The notes: generated by a model from the letters alone, not told the origin. DNA of 12,489 bases from JACPJP01 sp964650285 (GCA_964650285.1 CAZYSP010000016.1:1-12489), one strand, 5' to 3'; positions 4,467-12,243 are shown, counted from the first letter of the stretch. Translations and numbers: made by a program.

Positions 4467-6371
4467 ATGGTTGAACTCAAGAGAGCATTGGGTTTTGGGA
4501 CAATACTAAGCCTTGCAATTGCTTCTATAATGGGCACTGGCATGTTTTTTGGAGCTGCTATTGGTGCAACTTATTCTGGCAATGCATCCATTTTATCGTG
4601 GGTTATAATTTCAATTGTTGCTGTTTACATAAGCACGTTTTTTGGAGAGCTTGTAGCAATGTTTCCAAAAGCAGGTGGTGTTTATGAGTTTTCAAAGCAC
4701 GCCTATAACAGATTCACTTCTTTTTTGATGGGCTGGTTAGCATGGCTTGTCGGAAACTTGACAACTGCATTGCTTATCGTAGCTGCTATGGACTACTTAA
4801 TTCCAGATCCATCCAGATTTGTCCTAAAGATGGTGATAAGTGCAATTTTAATCATAATCCTTAATGTTATTGCATTTTATGGTATCGAAGCTAGTGGTTT
4901 TGTTGTTGTGATTTTAGCAACATTGTCAATTAGCTTAATACTGTCAGTAATTTTCCCAGGCATTTTCATTATGGATATAAGCAATTTAACTCCGTTTTTT
5001 GCTTTTGGTACAATACCCCTGTTCATAACAATATTTTTTATAGCAGAATCTTTTTTCGGATGGGAATCAGCAACTTACCTGTCTGAAGAAACTATAAATC
5101 CTGAAAGGACAATCCCAAAAGCACTTGTTTTAGGGACTATAATCGTAGGGACTTTAGCAACATTAATCTCTCTGGTTTCTTTAGGAGTTATACCCTGGAG
5201 AATTTTAACTACAGCCACTGCTCCATTGTCATTGGTTTTTGAGCGCATTTATGGAGCTTTTGGACATTTTTTGAACTACGGGGTTTTCATCGCCTTGATT
5301 GGATCAGCTACTTCTGGTGTAATTACCATGCCAAGGCTTATTCTTGCTTTAGCCCGCGATAAGCTATTTATTTCCCAGTTAAGTGAAGTTCATCCAAAAT
5401 ATAAAACACCATACAAAGCTATTTTATTCCAGACCATAATAAGCCTGATTATTCTGGGCATGGCTTTTGGAAAGTACAAAACACTCCTTAGTTTGTTGTT
5501 GCCGTTGGGCTTAATAATGTACATATTTGTTATATTAGCCATACCAGTACTAAGGCGTAAATTTCCGGATCTAAAAAGAACCTTCAAAGCCCCTTTTGCA
5601 AATATCGGCTCTATTTTAGTGATTTTATTTTTGGCTTCATTAATATTTTTGTGGCTCAAAGAGGATGCAATAGCATGGCAAATATTGAAACTTGGCTTGT
5701 CATTTGTTGCTGTTGGGATTCCAATTTATCTTCTGCTTGAGATGTATTATGATCCTGATTTTATTGTAAAAGTTAATGATTTATTGGCTTATTTCACACT
5801 GCTTACAGAAAGATTTATACTTCCAAAAAACGTCAGAAAAGAAATACTTACTTTGCTTGGGAATATAAAAAACAAGACAGTCCTGGAATTCGGATGTTCT
5901 GTTGGCACACTAACATTGCATTTGGCAGAACATGTAAAACCCACTGGCAAGGTTTATGCAACCGACCTCTCAGAAAAGGATTTGGTAATTACAAAAAAGA
6001 GGATGATAAAGAGAGGCCATGAGCATGTTATTGTTATTCATGACGAGCACCAGGTCAATCGCGTTCATCCAGATATTCCTTATGTTGATGCTATAGTAAG
6101 CATAGGGATGATGGGTTACCTGCAGGATGTAAAAAAAGTGCTTAGGGAAATGAGAGAATTGATGCCCCATGGCGGAAAGATAGTTTTTGTGGATTATGCT
6201 GATTTTTTTAAAGTAATACCAAACGTTGCATGGCTGAGCAGTGATGCAACAATTGAAAAGATTTTCAGGGAAGTTGGTTTTTCTGTTTTTGTCACAAGAA
6301 AAAAAGGTTTATTCTGGAATTATGTATATGTTTATGGGATTAAGTTTAGGAAAGATATACCTTATGTTTAG
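4467..6371 (+). CDS. APC-family amino acid permease fused to a class I SAM-dependent methyltransferase
   Basis: The N-terminal 425 residues are an amino acid-polyamine-organocation transporter with about 12 membrane segments. The Gly-rich substrate-binding turn of TM1 is SIMGTGMFFG (20-29), and TM6 with the following loop has the family pattern FGWESATYLSEE then NPERTIPKA (197-219). After a helical linker (427-465) comes a Rossmann methyltransferase: motif I VLEFGCSVGTL (472-482), the acidic end of strand 2 in YATD (D500), motif II VDAIVSIG (540-547) and the PHGGKIVFVDY strand (567-577). A standard 12-segment APC topology puts this domain in the cytoplasm. The join lies within one uninterrupted frame of 634 codons, with no sign of a frameshift. 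Substrates of both halves are unknown. No Shine-Dalgarno is evident. The gene converges with the VGIGTT gene. Confidence 0.9.
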   Translation: MVELKRALGFGTILSLAIASIMGTGMFFGAAIGATYSGNASILSWVIISIVAVYISTFFGELVAMFPKAGGVYEFSKHAYNRFTSFLMGWLAWLVGNLTTALLIVAAMDYLIPDPSRFVLKMVISAILIIILNVIAFYGIEASGFVVVILATLSISLILSVIFPGIFIMDISNLTPFFAFGTIPLFITIFFIAESFFGWESATYLSEETINPERTIPKALVLGTIIVGTLATLISLVSLGVIPWRILTTATAPLSLVFERIYGAFGHFLNYGVFIALIGSATSGVITMPRLILALARDKLFISQLSEVHPKYKTPYKAILFQTIISLIILGMAFGKYKTLLSLLLPLGLIMYIFVILAIPVLRRKFPDLKRTFKAPFANIGSILVILFLASLIFLWLKEDAIAWQILKLGLSFVAVGIPIYLLLEMYYDPDFIVKVNDLLAYFTLLTERFILPKNVRKEILTLLGNIKNKTVLEFGCSVGTLTLHLAEHVKPTGKVYATDLSEKDLVITKKRMIKRGHEHVIVIHDEHQVNRVHPDIPYVDAIVSIGMMGYLQDVKKVLREMRELMPHGGKIVFVDYADFFKVIPNVAWLSSDATIEKIFREVGFSVFVTRKKGLFWNYVYVYGIKFRKDIPYV

Positions 6372-6432
6372 ATAATACTTAATATCAATACAATTGATAA
6401 AAATAAAGTTAATTAAAAAATTATATTGTTGA

Positions 6433-6444
6433 AACAAATTTGTT
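6433..6444. repeat. 12-base palindrome between convergent genes
   Basis: AACAAATTTGTT is a perfect palindrome adjoining the stop of the VGIGTT protein gene in the 73-base gap between convergent genes. It could be part of a bidirectional termination region; chance is also possible in such AT-rich sequence. Confidence 0.25.
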
Positions 6445-7509
6445 CTATGCTATTTGTTCTCCAGTAATTGTATAAAATTTATCTTCATTTATATCATAAA
6501 CCTCAATCCTGTGAGTCTTGTCATTCCAAAATAGCATTGCTTTTTCATGTTCTTCTACATCCTTTGCGTAATCTCTTATACTTTCATATGTTTCATTGCT
6601 GAATGATATATACGGAGGATCGATACCTCCAGTTATTGTGGCTTTCCCAATTACATGTAATTTGGAGGTTGGACTCGTGGTTCCAATACCGACATTACCA
6701 TTACTATTATCAAAAGCTATTAATTGCTGTCTGGGGGCGTTTCCGTCGGTACGGGCTGACAAAATTAATTTGTTATTTTCCAAAACCAAGGAATTCCATC
6801 TCTCGTTGTGGGGTCCATCTGTGTCCAATAAGAAAATACCTGGCTGATTGTTTTGGACTATGAAGTAACCTTCACCAGCACTACTTTTCATGTGGGTAAC
6901 ATGCCCGTTTATAGCTGCTCCTGAGAAACCATGTATTCCCGGCGTCGTCGTCCCGATGCCGACATTACCGTCTCCTCTTATTACCATATGTTGATTCCCA
7001 GGATGAGCTCCGTTTCCAAATTGAATGTAATCCTGTGCAGCTGTTCCCCCTGTGCCTACCGCCATATGAAAGATATCATCTATATTTGCGTTTGCTGTCG
7101 CATTCATATCCAGGCCGGTTCCATCCCCCGTTATTTGAATATCTCCTGCAACGTCAAGTTTTTCTGTTGGAGTCATACCAATATTCCCCAACGAGTCAAA
7201 CGCAATTTTCTTCGTCCCGTCCATATTCCACTGCATACCATAATTGGAGGAAGCAATCAGACCTCCGCCGTTCGCGTAGACCATTCCCAAGACCTCGAGT
7301 TTCTGACTTGGGTTCGTAGTGCCAATGCCGACCTTGCCACTATCAACCACAACATCACCTGCGTTTACAATAAGTGATAAGAAAATAAATAGAGCTACCG
7401 CTAGGACAAGCTTTGAAATTTTGGCAAGAGGAACATTGAACTTTGATTGTTTATTTACCAACTTATTTTCTTTTTTATTTCTTGTATATGTTCCATTTAT
7501 TTTTTTCAT
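6445..7509 (-). CDS. Secreted fibre-like protein with VGIGTT repeats
   Basis: The 354-residue protein has a long basic N-region, a hydrophobic stretch (33-49) and a likely signal-peptidase site after A50. The rest is built of fibre-type repeats: VGIGTTNPSQKLEV (60-73), a degenerate copy NIGMTPTEKLDVAG (109-122), VGIGTTTP (183-190) and VGIGTTSPTSKLHVIG (273-288), joined by Gly/Asn/Thr-rich strands. A more polar end (305-354) follows. Such repeats occur in phage tail fibres, adhesins and other extracellular beta-rich proteins; no peptidase S74 motif is visible at the C-terminus. Start: GAGGTGG precedes the ATG at 7509 by a few bases, whereas an upstream GTG (7518) overlaps that site. It is last in the pilin operon, 17 bases after the previous stop. 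The DNA is visibly richer in GC (for example 6937-6968) than its neighbours, hinting at transfer. Confidence 0.7.
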   Translation of the reverse strand: MKKINGTYTRNKKENKLVNKQSKFNVPLAKISKLVLAVALFIFLSLIVNAGDVVVDSGKVGIGTTNPSQKLEVLGMVYANGGGLIASSNYGMQWNMDGTKKIAFDSLGNIGMTPTEKLDVAGDIQITGDGTGLDMNATANANIDDIFHMAVGTGGTAAQDYIQFGNGAHPGNQHMVIRGDGNVGIGTTTPGIHGFSGAAINGHVTHMKSSAGEGYFIVQNNQPGIFLLDTDGPHNERWNSLVLENNKLILSARTDGNAPRQQLIAFDNSNGNVGIGTTSPTSKLHVIGKATITGGIDPPYISFSNETYESIRDYAKDVEEHEKAMLFWNDKTHRIEVYDINEDKFYTITGEQIA

Positions 7510-7526
7510 TTTTTCCACCTCTATTA

Positions 7527-8441
7527 TTATGGATTTCCGTTTTGTGTTAAAGTACCTTTTAAGTAAAAATTACCTGATTCATCAATTAAACCAACTATAT
7601 CGCCAATACTATCTTTTACAATAAAATCATTGCTTGGTGGATTAGTTAATGCACCTTGATTATCATTTAGAGTTCCCTGTATGACCATATTCCCTGTAAC
7701 CAGATTTATTATTGCAACATTGGCTCCACTACTGTCTTTAAAAATAAATTCGTCCTGAGTATCTTCAGCTATAGGAGTTATTGCTTGAGTAAGTGTACCC
7801 TTCAAAATGGCATCTCCATTTTCAGTAAAGGAAATTACATTTCCTGTTAAACTTTTCATCAGTAATAATCCTAAACCTCCACAATCAGAACTGCAGGACA
7901 AAAAGTTTTCACCACCTTCGCAAACCCCATCTCCACAATTTGTCTCATCATCATCTGATACGTCCATACAACCAGCATCTGCTAAATCAATAGCCCCATC
8001 TACATCATTATCCAAATCATCACTGCATTCAGAAGGAGGTTCTATATTCTTAACATATACTATTCCATCAATTTTACTTATATCATTTAAGCCATTACTT
8101 ATATCTCCTATAACGTTTTCAGGAAGAAACGTAACATATTCCTTATCAAGATAATTGACAACCAATTCTCTATTATCTATTATTTGAATACTATAGCCAC
8201 TTCCTTCTATTCTGCCTGGAAGGTTAAAAGTCCTGCTGTAACCATTGTTTACAGACTTCGCAAGATCTATTTCACTTGTTACTAATGCTGCTATGTCTTC
8301 TGCAATTTTTTGCCTTTCATTTTCTTTTGCTTCTAATATTTTTGAAGTGATGACTACTGTAAAGCCTAAGAATATCAAAAACATAAAGGCTATCAATACT
8401 ATAAATTCTATTGCAAACTGTGCATTGTGTTTTTTCAGCAC
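7527..8441 (-). CDS. Pilin-like surface protein with Ca-binding/Cys-rich centre and C-terminal repeats
   Basis: The 304-residue protein opens with a class III-type prepilin signal (KKHNAQFAIEF): basic residues, Gln at 8, Glu at 12, then a hydrophobic helix (13-32) suited to pilus or membrane packing. Residues 33-130 are a mixed globular domain. Residues 139-158 (CSDDLDNDVDGAIDLADAGC) match the acidic DxDxDG loops that bind calcium, framed by Cys. Residues 169-188 (CGDGVCEGGENFLSCSSDCG) form a four-Cys module. The end has three related beta segments: SFTENGDAILKGTLTQ, INLVTGNMVIQGTLND and GLIDESGNFYLKGTLTQ. The start is a GTG; the previous gene stops 9 bases upstream. It may be a minor or tip pilin, or a membrane-anchored surface protein. 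Its partner could be the VGIGTT protein encoded directly downstream. Confidence 0.75.
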   Translation of the reverse strand: MLKKHNAQFAIEFIVLIAFMFLIFLGFTVVITSKILEAKENERQKIAEDIAALVTSEIDLAKSVNNGYSRTFNLPGRIEGSGYSIQIIDNRELVVNYLDKEYVTFLPENVIGDISNGLNDISKIDGIVYVKNIEPPSECSDDLDNDVDGAIDLADAGCMDVSDDDETNCGDGVCEGGENFLSCSSDCGGLGLLLMKSLTGNVISFTENGDAILKGTLTQAITPIAEDTQDEFIFKDSSGANVAIINLVTGNMVIQGTLNDNQGALTNPPSNDFIVKDSIGDIVGLIDESGNFYLKGTLTQNGNP

Positions 8442-8450
8442 TTTGATTTT

Positions 8451-8882
8451 TTATCCTGTAAATTTGCCTATCAAAGCTTGATTTCCATCAGATTGAATTT
8501 TAACTTTTTTTGATCCAAAGCCCGCAATGTCTGATAAATCACCATCTTCGGCAATAGGAACATCTGAAAAGAAAACTACATCAGTTTCCCCAATTTCTGT
8601 GCTAACCTCAAACACCAACTCTCTATTGGCCAGAATATAAACATCAACAACATTTTCCGGCATATTTATTTCCAATACTATCTTTGAACTTTCTCCGGAA
8701 AAATAAACAGTTTCTGCTGTATCCATAATATTTCTGCCTATCTGGCTTATTTGCACATCAACAATCTGGACATTTGATTCAGAACTGTATCGAAAGAACA
8801 AGTAGCTTGTAGGGACTATTATGCCTAAAGTTAATGCAATTATCATTAGATACTCTACTGCTGATTGCGCTTTTGCTATCAT
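8451..8882 (-). CDS. Class III signal peptide pilin-like protein
   Basis: The 143-residue protein has the signal MIAKAQSAVEYLMII: cleavage is expected between A5 and Q6, leaving Gln as the new N-terminus and Glu at +5, followed by a hydrophobic helix up to about residue 30. This is the motif processed by EppA-type prepilin peptidases in archaea. The remaining 110 residues look like a small beta-rich headpiece without Cys, with VYILANRELVFEV as a clear strand pair. Its ATG overlaps the stop of the upstream pilin gene as ATGA (8879-8882), so the two are probably translationally coupled. It differs from the other three pilins in signal and head and is not an obvious paralogue. Confidence 0.8.
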   Translation of the reverse strand: MIAKAQSAVEYLMIIALTLGIIVPTSYLFFRYSSESNVQIVDVQISQIGRNIMDTAETVYFSGESSKIVLEINMPENVVDVYILANRELVFEVSTEIGETDVVFFSDVPIAEDGDLSDIAGFGSKKVKIQSDGNQALIGKFTG

Positions 8883-9358
8883 GGTGAACTTACCACTGCA
8901 GTTATTTTTCCATTAATTGTGTGTTTTGGACAATTAGGTGTAGCTGGTGAACAATACTCCATAGTAATTCTTGCATTTGTTCTCTCGCCAACAATAAAAA
9001 CTCCATTTATACAATCAGTAAAAGTGAGATCTTGTTCATCTCCAGGTTTCCAACTACCAAAATCTTGCGGACTTGTACAGCTCAAAGGGTCTACAGCATC
9101 ATTTGTTACTGTAAAACTATCTACCCTTATTTCCTCACCAAGATTATTTACAAGCCTTAACTTTACCTCATCCCCAACAAAACTAAAATCTATGCACTCA
9201 AATTGTGATGGAAACATACATTTTTGAGGCAGGAATCTGGAAAAATCAAAAACACCAAAATAATACAATGCTCCAATAGTAATCATTATTACCAGAAAAG
9301 CCCATGCATAAGTAGTTAAGAACTCTAATGCTGCTTGTGACTTTGCCTCTTTTTTCAT
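8879..9358 (-). CDS. Class III pilin, six-Cys paralogue
   Basis: The 159-residue protein starts MKKEAKSQAALEFLTTYAWA; cleavage is expected before Q8, with Glu at 12, and the hydrophobic helix runs to about residue 35. The head domain carries C47, C55, C94 and C116, which align with the two neighbouring paralogues and probably form two disulfides. C136 and C143 are an extra pair found only here. The C-terminus HTINGKITAVV resembles HDVNGEIFATVI of the paralogue at 10066. GAGGT a few bases before the ATG is a good Shine-Dalgarno site, and a TATA box lies at 9392-9399. It is the first gene of the operon that runs down to 6445. Confidence 0.83.
   Translation of the reverse strand: MKKEAKSQAALEFLTTYAWAFLVIMITIGALYYFGVFDFSRFLPQKCMFPSQFECIDFSFVGDEVKLRLVNNLGEEIRVDSFTVTNDAVDPLSCTSPQDFGSWKPGDEQDLTFTDCINGVFIVGERTNARITMEYCSPATPNCPKHTINGKITAVVSSP
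9307..9340 (-). repeat. 34-base identical repeat, copy 1 (pilin 5' coding end)
   Basis: This stretch encodes SQAALEFLTTYA in the pilin at 8879-9358. The same 34 bases recur without any difference at 9897-9930 and 10500-10533. Confidence 0.8.
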
Positions 9359-9391
9359 AAAGTTACCTCTAACTTATCTTTAGAATTATTC

Positions 9392-9399
9392 TTTAAATA
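9392..9399 (-). promoter_or_regulatory. TATA box of the four-gene pilin operon
   Basis: The minus strand reads TATTTAAA, about 26 bases before a predicted start near 9369-9371. The resulting leader is very short and begins at the Shine-Dalgarno site of the first pilin (GAGGT, near 9365-9370). Confidence 0.5.
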
Positions 9400-9415
9400 G
9401 TTTTCTTAAAAAGAA

Positions 9416-9515
9416 NNNNNNNNNNNNNNNNNNNNNNNNNNNNNNNNNNNNNNNNNNNNNNNNNNNNNNNNNNNNNNNNNNNNNNNNNNNNNNNNNNNNN
9501 NNNNNNNNNNNNNNN
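9416..9515. other. Assembly gap of 100 N
   Basis: Exactly 100 undetermined bases is the usual placeholder for a gap of unknown size. The gap removes the 3' end of the pilin gene that starts at 9948; by comparison with its paralogue about 15-20 codons and a stop are missing. Whole extra genes could be missing too. Any reading frame drawn across it is not real. Confidence 0.97.
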
Positions 9516-9948
9516 CGCTGGATTTTGCTAAGTGGTAGCCTATAGTAACACTTACTTTTCCTTTCTCTCCAGTCACAAATCCAACATCCTCTCCATTACA
9601 ACCAGTCCACGAAAGGTCATCTATATCTCCAGTACTCCAGGTTAAGCCAGTGACAGGACTGACTTCGCAACTATAAGGTGTTGTAGCTTCTGTACTTACA
9701 CTAAAACTATCAACAATTATAGCCTCTCCCACACTATTTTTTAGCCTTAAGTCAAAAGTGGTAAGTCCAACTGCATAATCAATACAGCCTATCTCTGATC
9801 CAAAATTACATCTATCAGGCAACAAGCCGCTTGGATTTAATATTCCAAAATAAGCTAATGCGCCCACCATTATCAAGATAACCAAGAAAGCCCATGCATA
9901 AGTAGTTAAGAACTCTAATGCTGCTTGTGATTTCTTATTAAAAATCAT
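9516..9948 (-). CDS. Class III pilin, four-Cys paralogue, 3' end lost in assembly gap
   Basis: About 144 residues are visible. The signal MIFNKKSQAALEFLTTYAWA should be cut before Q8, with Glu at 12, followed by a hydrophobic helix to about residue 35. The segment ALAYFGILNPSGLLPDRCNF is nearly the same as in the paralogue at 10066 (GILNPSKILPDRCNF). C47, C55, C94 and C117 match the paralogues and suggest two disulfides. The frame enters the run of N after YHLAKSS, where the intact paralogue has about 20 further residues, so the truncation is technical. GAGGT four bases before the ATG and a strong TATA box at 10001-10008 support the start. It is probably a major or alternative pilin subunit of the same surface filament. 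Confidence 0.83.
9897..9930 (-). repeat. 34-base identical repeat, copy 2
   Basis: Identical to 9307-9340 and 10500-10533. With copy 1 the identity extends further, through the codons after TTYA (TGGGCTTTC). Confidence 0.8.
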
Positions 9949-10000
9949 TATAACCTCTTTTACCCTTATATTTATTTACTTCATCTTATTTAAACAATAA

Positions 10001-10008
10001 TATATAAA
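10001..10008 (-). promoter_or_regulatory. TATA box with BRE of the second pilin gene
   Basis: The minus strand reads TTTATATA preceded by CGAAAGA, a good match to the archaeal BRE-TATA pair. Transcription would start near 9979 and give a leader of about 30 bases carrying the GAGGT site. Confidence 0.55.
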
Positions 10009-10065
10009 TCTTTCGAAAATTAAATTTTTCCTTATTTTTTATAATTTAATAGAACTCAAAACAAT

Positions 10066-10545
10066 TTAAATAACTGTAGCAAAGATTTCTCCATTAACAT
10101 CATGGCCATATCCTTCTCCACTCCTGACTGCATAATAGCCTATTTTAATTAAAACCTTGCTTTTCTCTCCTGGGATAAAACTCACTTCTTCTGAATTGCA
10201 TGCGCTAAAAGTAAAATCCTTTACAACACCATTTGCCCATACGCCTGAAATGTCTGGATCGCCGCATCCTAATGCAATTGCTGATTCTGTGGATACTGTC
10301 ATAGAAGTTATAGTTATTGCCCCCCCTGCATTATTTTTTAGCCTTATTTTAATTGAATCTGATGTCCCTGATATCTGAAAATCCCGGCATTCAAATTCAG
10401 CTCCAAAATTGCACCTGTCCGGTAAAATTTTGCTCGGATTTAAGATTCCAAAATAAGCTAATGCGCTGATCATTATCAAAATAACCAGAAAGGCCCAGCC
10501 ATAAGTAGTTAAGAACTCTAATGCTGCTTGTGATTTCTTGCGCAC
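10066..10545 (-). CDS. Class III pilin, four-Cys paralogue
   Basis: The 159-residue protein starts MRKKSQAALEFLTTYGWA with expected cleavage before Q6 and Glu at 10, then a hydrophobic helix to about residue 33. C45, C53, C94 and C116 align with the two neighbouring paralogues. The PGEKSKVLIKIGYYAVRSG strand near the end aligns with TGEKGKVSVTIGYHLAKSS in the truncated copy. Start choice: GAGGT is 6 bases before the GTG at 10545 but touches an in-frame TTG at 10551, so GTG is preferred. It has its own TATA box (10583-10590) and is divergent from the RDD gene. Family knowledge: such subunits polymerise through the N-terminal helix after prepilin peptidase cleavage. No peptidase is encoded here. 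Confidence 0.84.
   Translation of the reverse strand: MRKKSQAALEFLTTYGWAFLVILIMISALAYFGILNPSKILPDRCNFGAEFECRDFQISGTSDSIKIRLKNNAGGAITITSMTVSTESAIALGCGDPDISGVWANGVVKDFTFSACNSEEVSFIPGEKSKVLIKIGYYAVRSGEGYGHDVNGEIFATVI
10500..10533 (-). repeat. 34-base identical repeat, copy 3
   Basis: Identical to the copies at 9307-9340 and 9897-9930, again over the codons for SQAALEFLTTY. Sequence differs just downstream (Gly for Ala). Confidence 0.8.
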
Positions 10546-10582
10546 AATCAAACCTCTTTTAGTATTTTTATTTTGAGGAAAC

Positions 10583-10590
10583 TATATAAA
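10583..10590 (-). promoter_or_regulatory. TATA box with BRE of the third pilin gene
   Basis: The minus strand reads TTTATATA preceded by GAGAAACA. Start is expected near 10561, about 16 bases before the GTG start codon, with the Shine-Dalgarno site inside this leader. Confidence 0.55.
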
Positions 10591-10632
10591 TGTTTCTCTT
10601 TGAATAAGAATATGAATATAAAAACCAAAATC

Positions 10633-10640
10633 TTAAATAC
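10633..10640 (+). promoter_or_regulatory. TATA box for a leaderless transcript of the RDD-sppA operon
   Basis: TTAAATAC is centred about 26 bases before the ATG at 10662, so the mRNA should begin at that codon. The ATG at 10653 would lie upstream of the expected start site, which argues against it. Confidence 0.5.
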
Positions 10641-10661
10641 CAAATTACATTCATGCAATTT

Positions 10662-11156
10662 ATGAATAAGCTTAATTTAGGAAAAACGTTTCTCGCACAA
10701 GCTTCTGTGCTGAAAAGGATTATTGCATTCTTTATTGATTTTTTAATAATCTATGTTATAATTTTATTTCCATTAAAAAGAATTTTTAATAATATTATTC
10801 CAGAAACAGGATCATTTTCTGAGACAGTAAATTTCTTGAACAATAATGCAGAGTACAGCACATTTATAACAGTTATTATGCTTTTAGTAGCAGTTTTGGC
10901 AATCTTATATTTTGTGATTTTGGAAAAGAAATTAAGCCAGACTCCTGGAAAGATGTTGTTTAACTTATACGTTAAGAGCCAAACAAAAGATTTAAATTAT
11001 TGGCAGTTATTTGTAAGGAGCATGTTTTTAATACCAGTGTTCCCTTTTGTTTTGCTGTGGATTATTGATCCAATAGTTATGCTTTTTACAAAAGAAAACC
11101 AGAGATTATTGGAAATATTAAGCAAAACAAAGGTTGTTGAAAAGTACAAGATTTAA
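10662..11156 (+). CDS. RDD family membrane protein
   Basis: The 164-residue protein has three predicted membrane segments (about 19-37, 66-88 and 118-140). The family landmarks are the Arg and Asp of the first helix in LKRIIAFFIDFLIIY, the conserved loop LSQTPGKMLFNLYV, and the last helix pair starting near LFVRSMFLIP, with the charged end FTKENQRLLEILSKTKVVEKY. RDD proteins are small integral membrane proteins with proposed transport roles; no function is settled for most. The ATG at 10662 is chosen over the one at 10653 because the TATA box at 10633-10640 fits a leaderless mRNA starting there. The stop codon is one base away from the sppA start codon, so the two genes are cotranscribed. Confidence 0.85.
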   Translation: MNKLNLGKTFLAQASVLKRIIAFFIDFLIIYVIILFPLKRIFNNIIPETGSFSETVNFLNNNAEYSTFITVIMLLVAVLAILYFVILEKKLSQTPGKMLFNLYVKSQTKDLNYWQLFVRSMFLIPVFPFVLLWIIDPIVMLFTKENQRLLEILSKTKVVEKYKI

Positions 11157-11157
11157 A

Positions 11158-12090
11158 ATGAAACAGCAAAAAAACAGGTGGTGGTATGTTTTTAAGATGA
11201 TCATAGGCCTGACAATATTGGGCTTTCTTATCTCAATCTTAATTTCTGCATTTATAGGAACTGATTTTAGGGGTTTGGATGGCAATGTTGCAGTGATTGA
11301 CATAACTGGAACAATTGTAGCAGAAAAGGATGTTGATTTTTTGTTTGAAGATGTTACTTCTTCAGATGAAATAAGCAAATTAATAAGAAAAGCTGACAGA
11401 ACTGCCAGAATTAAGGCAATAGTGTTCAAAATCAACAGTCCAGGCGGGAGTGCAGTTGCTTCTGAAGAAATTGCAAACGAAATTAAAAAAACAAACAAGA
11501 CAACTGTTGCGTGGATAAGAGAGATAGGTACTTCAGGAGCTTACTGGGTTGCTTCCTCTGCTGATTATGTAATTGCAAACAGAATGTCAATAACAGGTTC
11601 AATAGGGGTTATAGCATCTTATCTTGGATTTTCTGGTTTTCTTGAAGAGTATAATGTCACTTATGAAAGGCTTGTAGCAGGAAATTTAAAGGACATGGGC
11701 ATTCCTTTTAAGGAATTAACACCAGAAGAAAGGGCATTGTTTGAAAAAAGCCTTGATTCTATACATAACTATTTTATAGAAGAGGTTGCTGAAAACAGAA
11801 ATTTAAGGAAAAAGGATGTTGAGAAAATAGCAACAGGTATGTTTTATTTAGGTGTTGAGGCAAAAGAGCTTGGCTTAGTAGATGAGTTGGGTAGCAAAGA
11901 AGAAGTAATTAATTATATTGAGAAACAAATAGGAGAAGAAGTTGATTTGGTTGAGTACAAAAAAGAAAGAGGGCTTTTAAGCTCTTTGAGCCAGGTAATC
12001 AATGAAAAGTTTTTTTATATTGGAAAAGGTTTTGGCAATTCCTTTTTTACAAAAGCGAGACTGGCAGATAGTGTAAGCATTTCAACATAG
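11158..12090 (+). CDS. sppA: SppA-type signal peptide peptidase (family S49)
   Basis: This 310-residue membrane serine protease degrades leftover signal peptides and related membrane-bound peptides. A single N-terminal membrane segment (about 12-34) anchors it with the catalytic domain outside. The conserved strand VAVIDITGTI (44-53), the INSPGGS turn (92-98), the nucleophile Ser in GTSGAYWVAS (S126), the SITGSIGVI loop (144-152) and the general-base Lys in NLKDMG (K178) are all present, giving the Ser-Lys dyad of short SppA proteins. The end (about 265-310) is less conserved. An in-frame TTG lies upstream at 11134 inside the RDD gene; the ATG one base after the RDD stop is preferred and gives the expected short cytoplasmic start. 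Proximity to secreted and pilin genes fits envelope protein quality control but is not proof of a link. Confidence 0.93.
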   Translation: MKQQKNRWWYVFKMIIGLTILGFLISILISAFIGTDFRGLDGNVAVIDITGTIVAEKDVDFLFEDVTSSDEISKLIRKADRTARIKAIVFKINSPGGSAVASEEIANEIKKTNKTTVAWIREIGTSGAYWVASSADYVIANRMSITGSIGVIASYLGFSGFLEEYNVTYERLVAGNLKDMGIPFKELTPEERALFEKSLDSIHNYFIEEVAENRNLRKKDVEKIATGMFYLGVEAKELGLVDELGSKEEVINYIEKQIGEEVDLVEYKKERGLLSSLSQVINEKFFYIGKGFGNSFFTKARLADSVSIST

Positions 12091-12243
12091 ATTATTTTTA
12101 TTACAATAAAAAAATAAAACACAAAAATAATTTAAGATTGATAAAAACAACTAACATTAAAAATATCAAAAATAAAATAATTTTAAAATTGAATATTAGT
12201 CAATAGATTAATTAAAAAAGGGGTTCTTTGTTTTGGTGGTTAT

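Noticed and set aside
6596..7377. Several plus-strand frames opposite the VGIGTT gene
   Set aside because: They overlap a convincing secreted repeat protein in antisense; their composition (Arg, Cys, Tyr, Pro-rich) reflects the GC-richer complement.
9406..9515. Apparent end of the truncated pilin frame after the N run, giving SF and a stop
   Set aside because: The frame after 100 placeholder bases is arbitrary, so no protein end can be inferred.
9307..10533. CRISPR array
   Set aside because: The three identical 34-base copies are about 570 to 600 bases apart and lie within coding sequence for a signal peptide.
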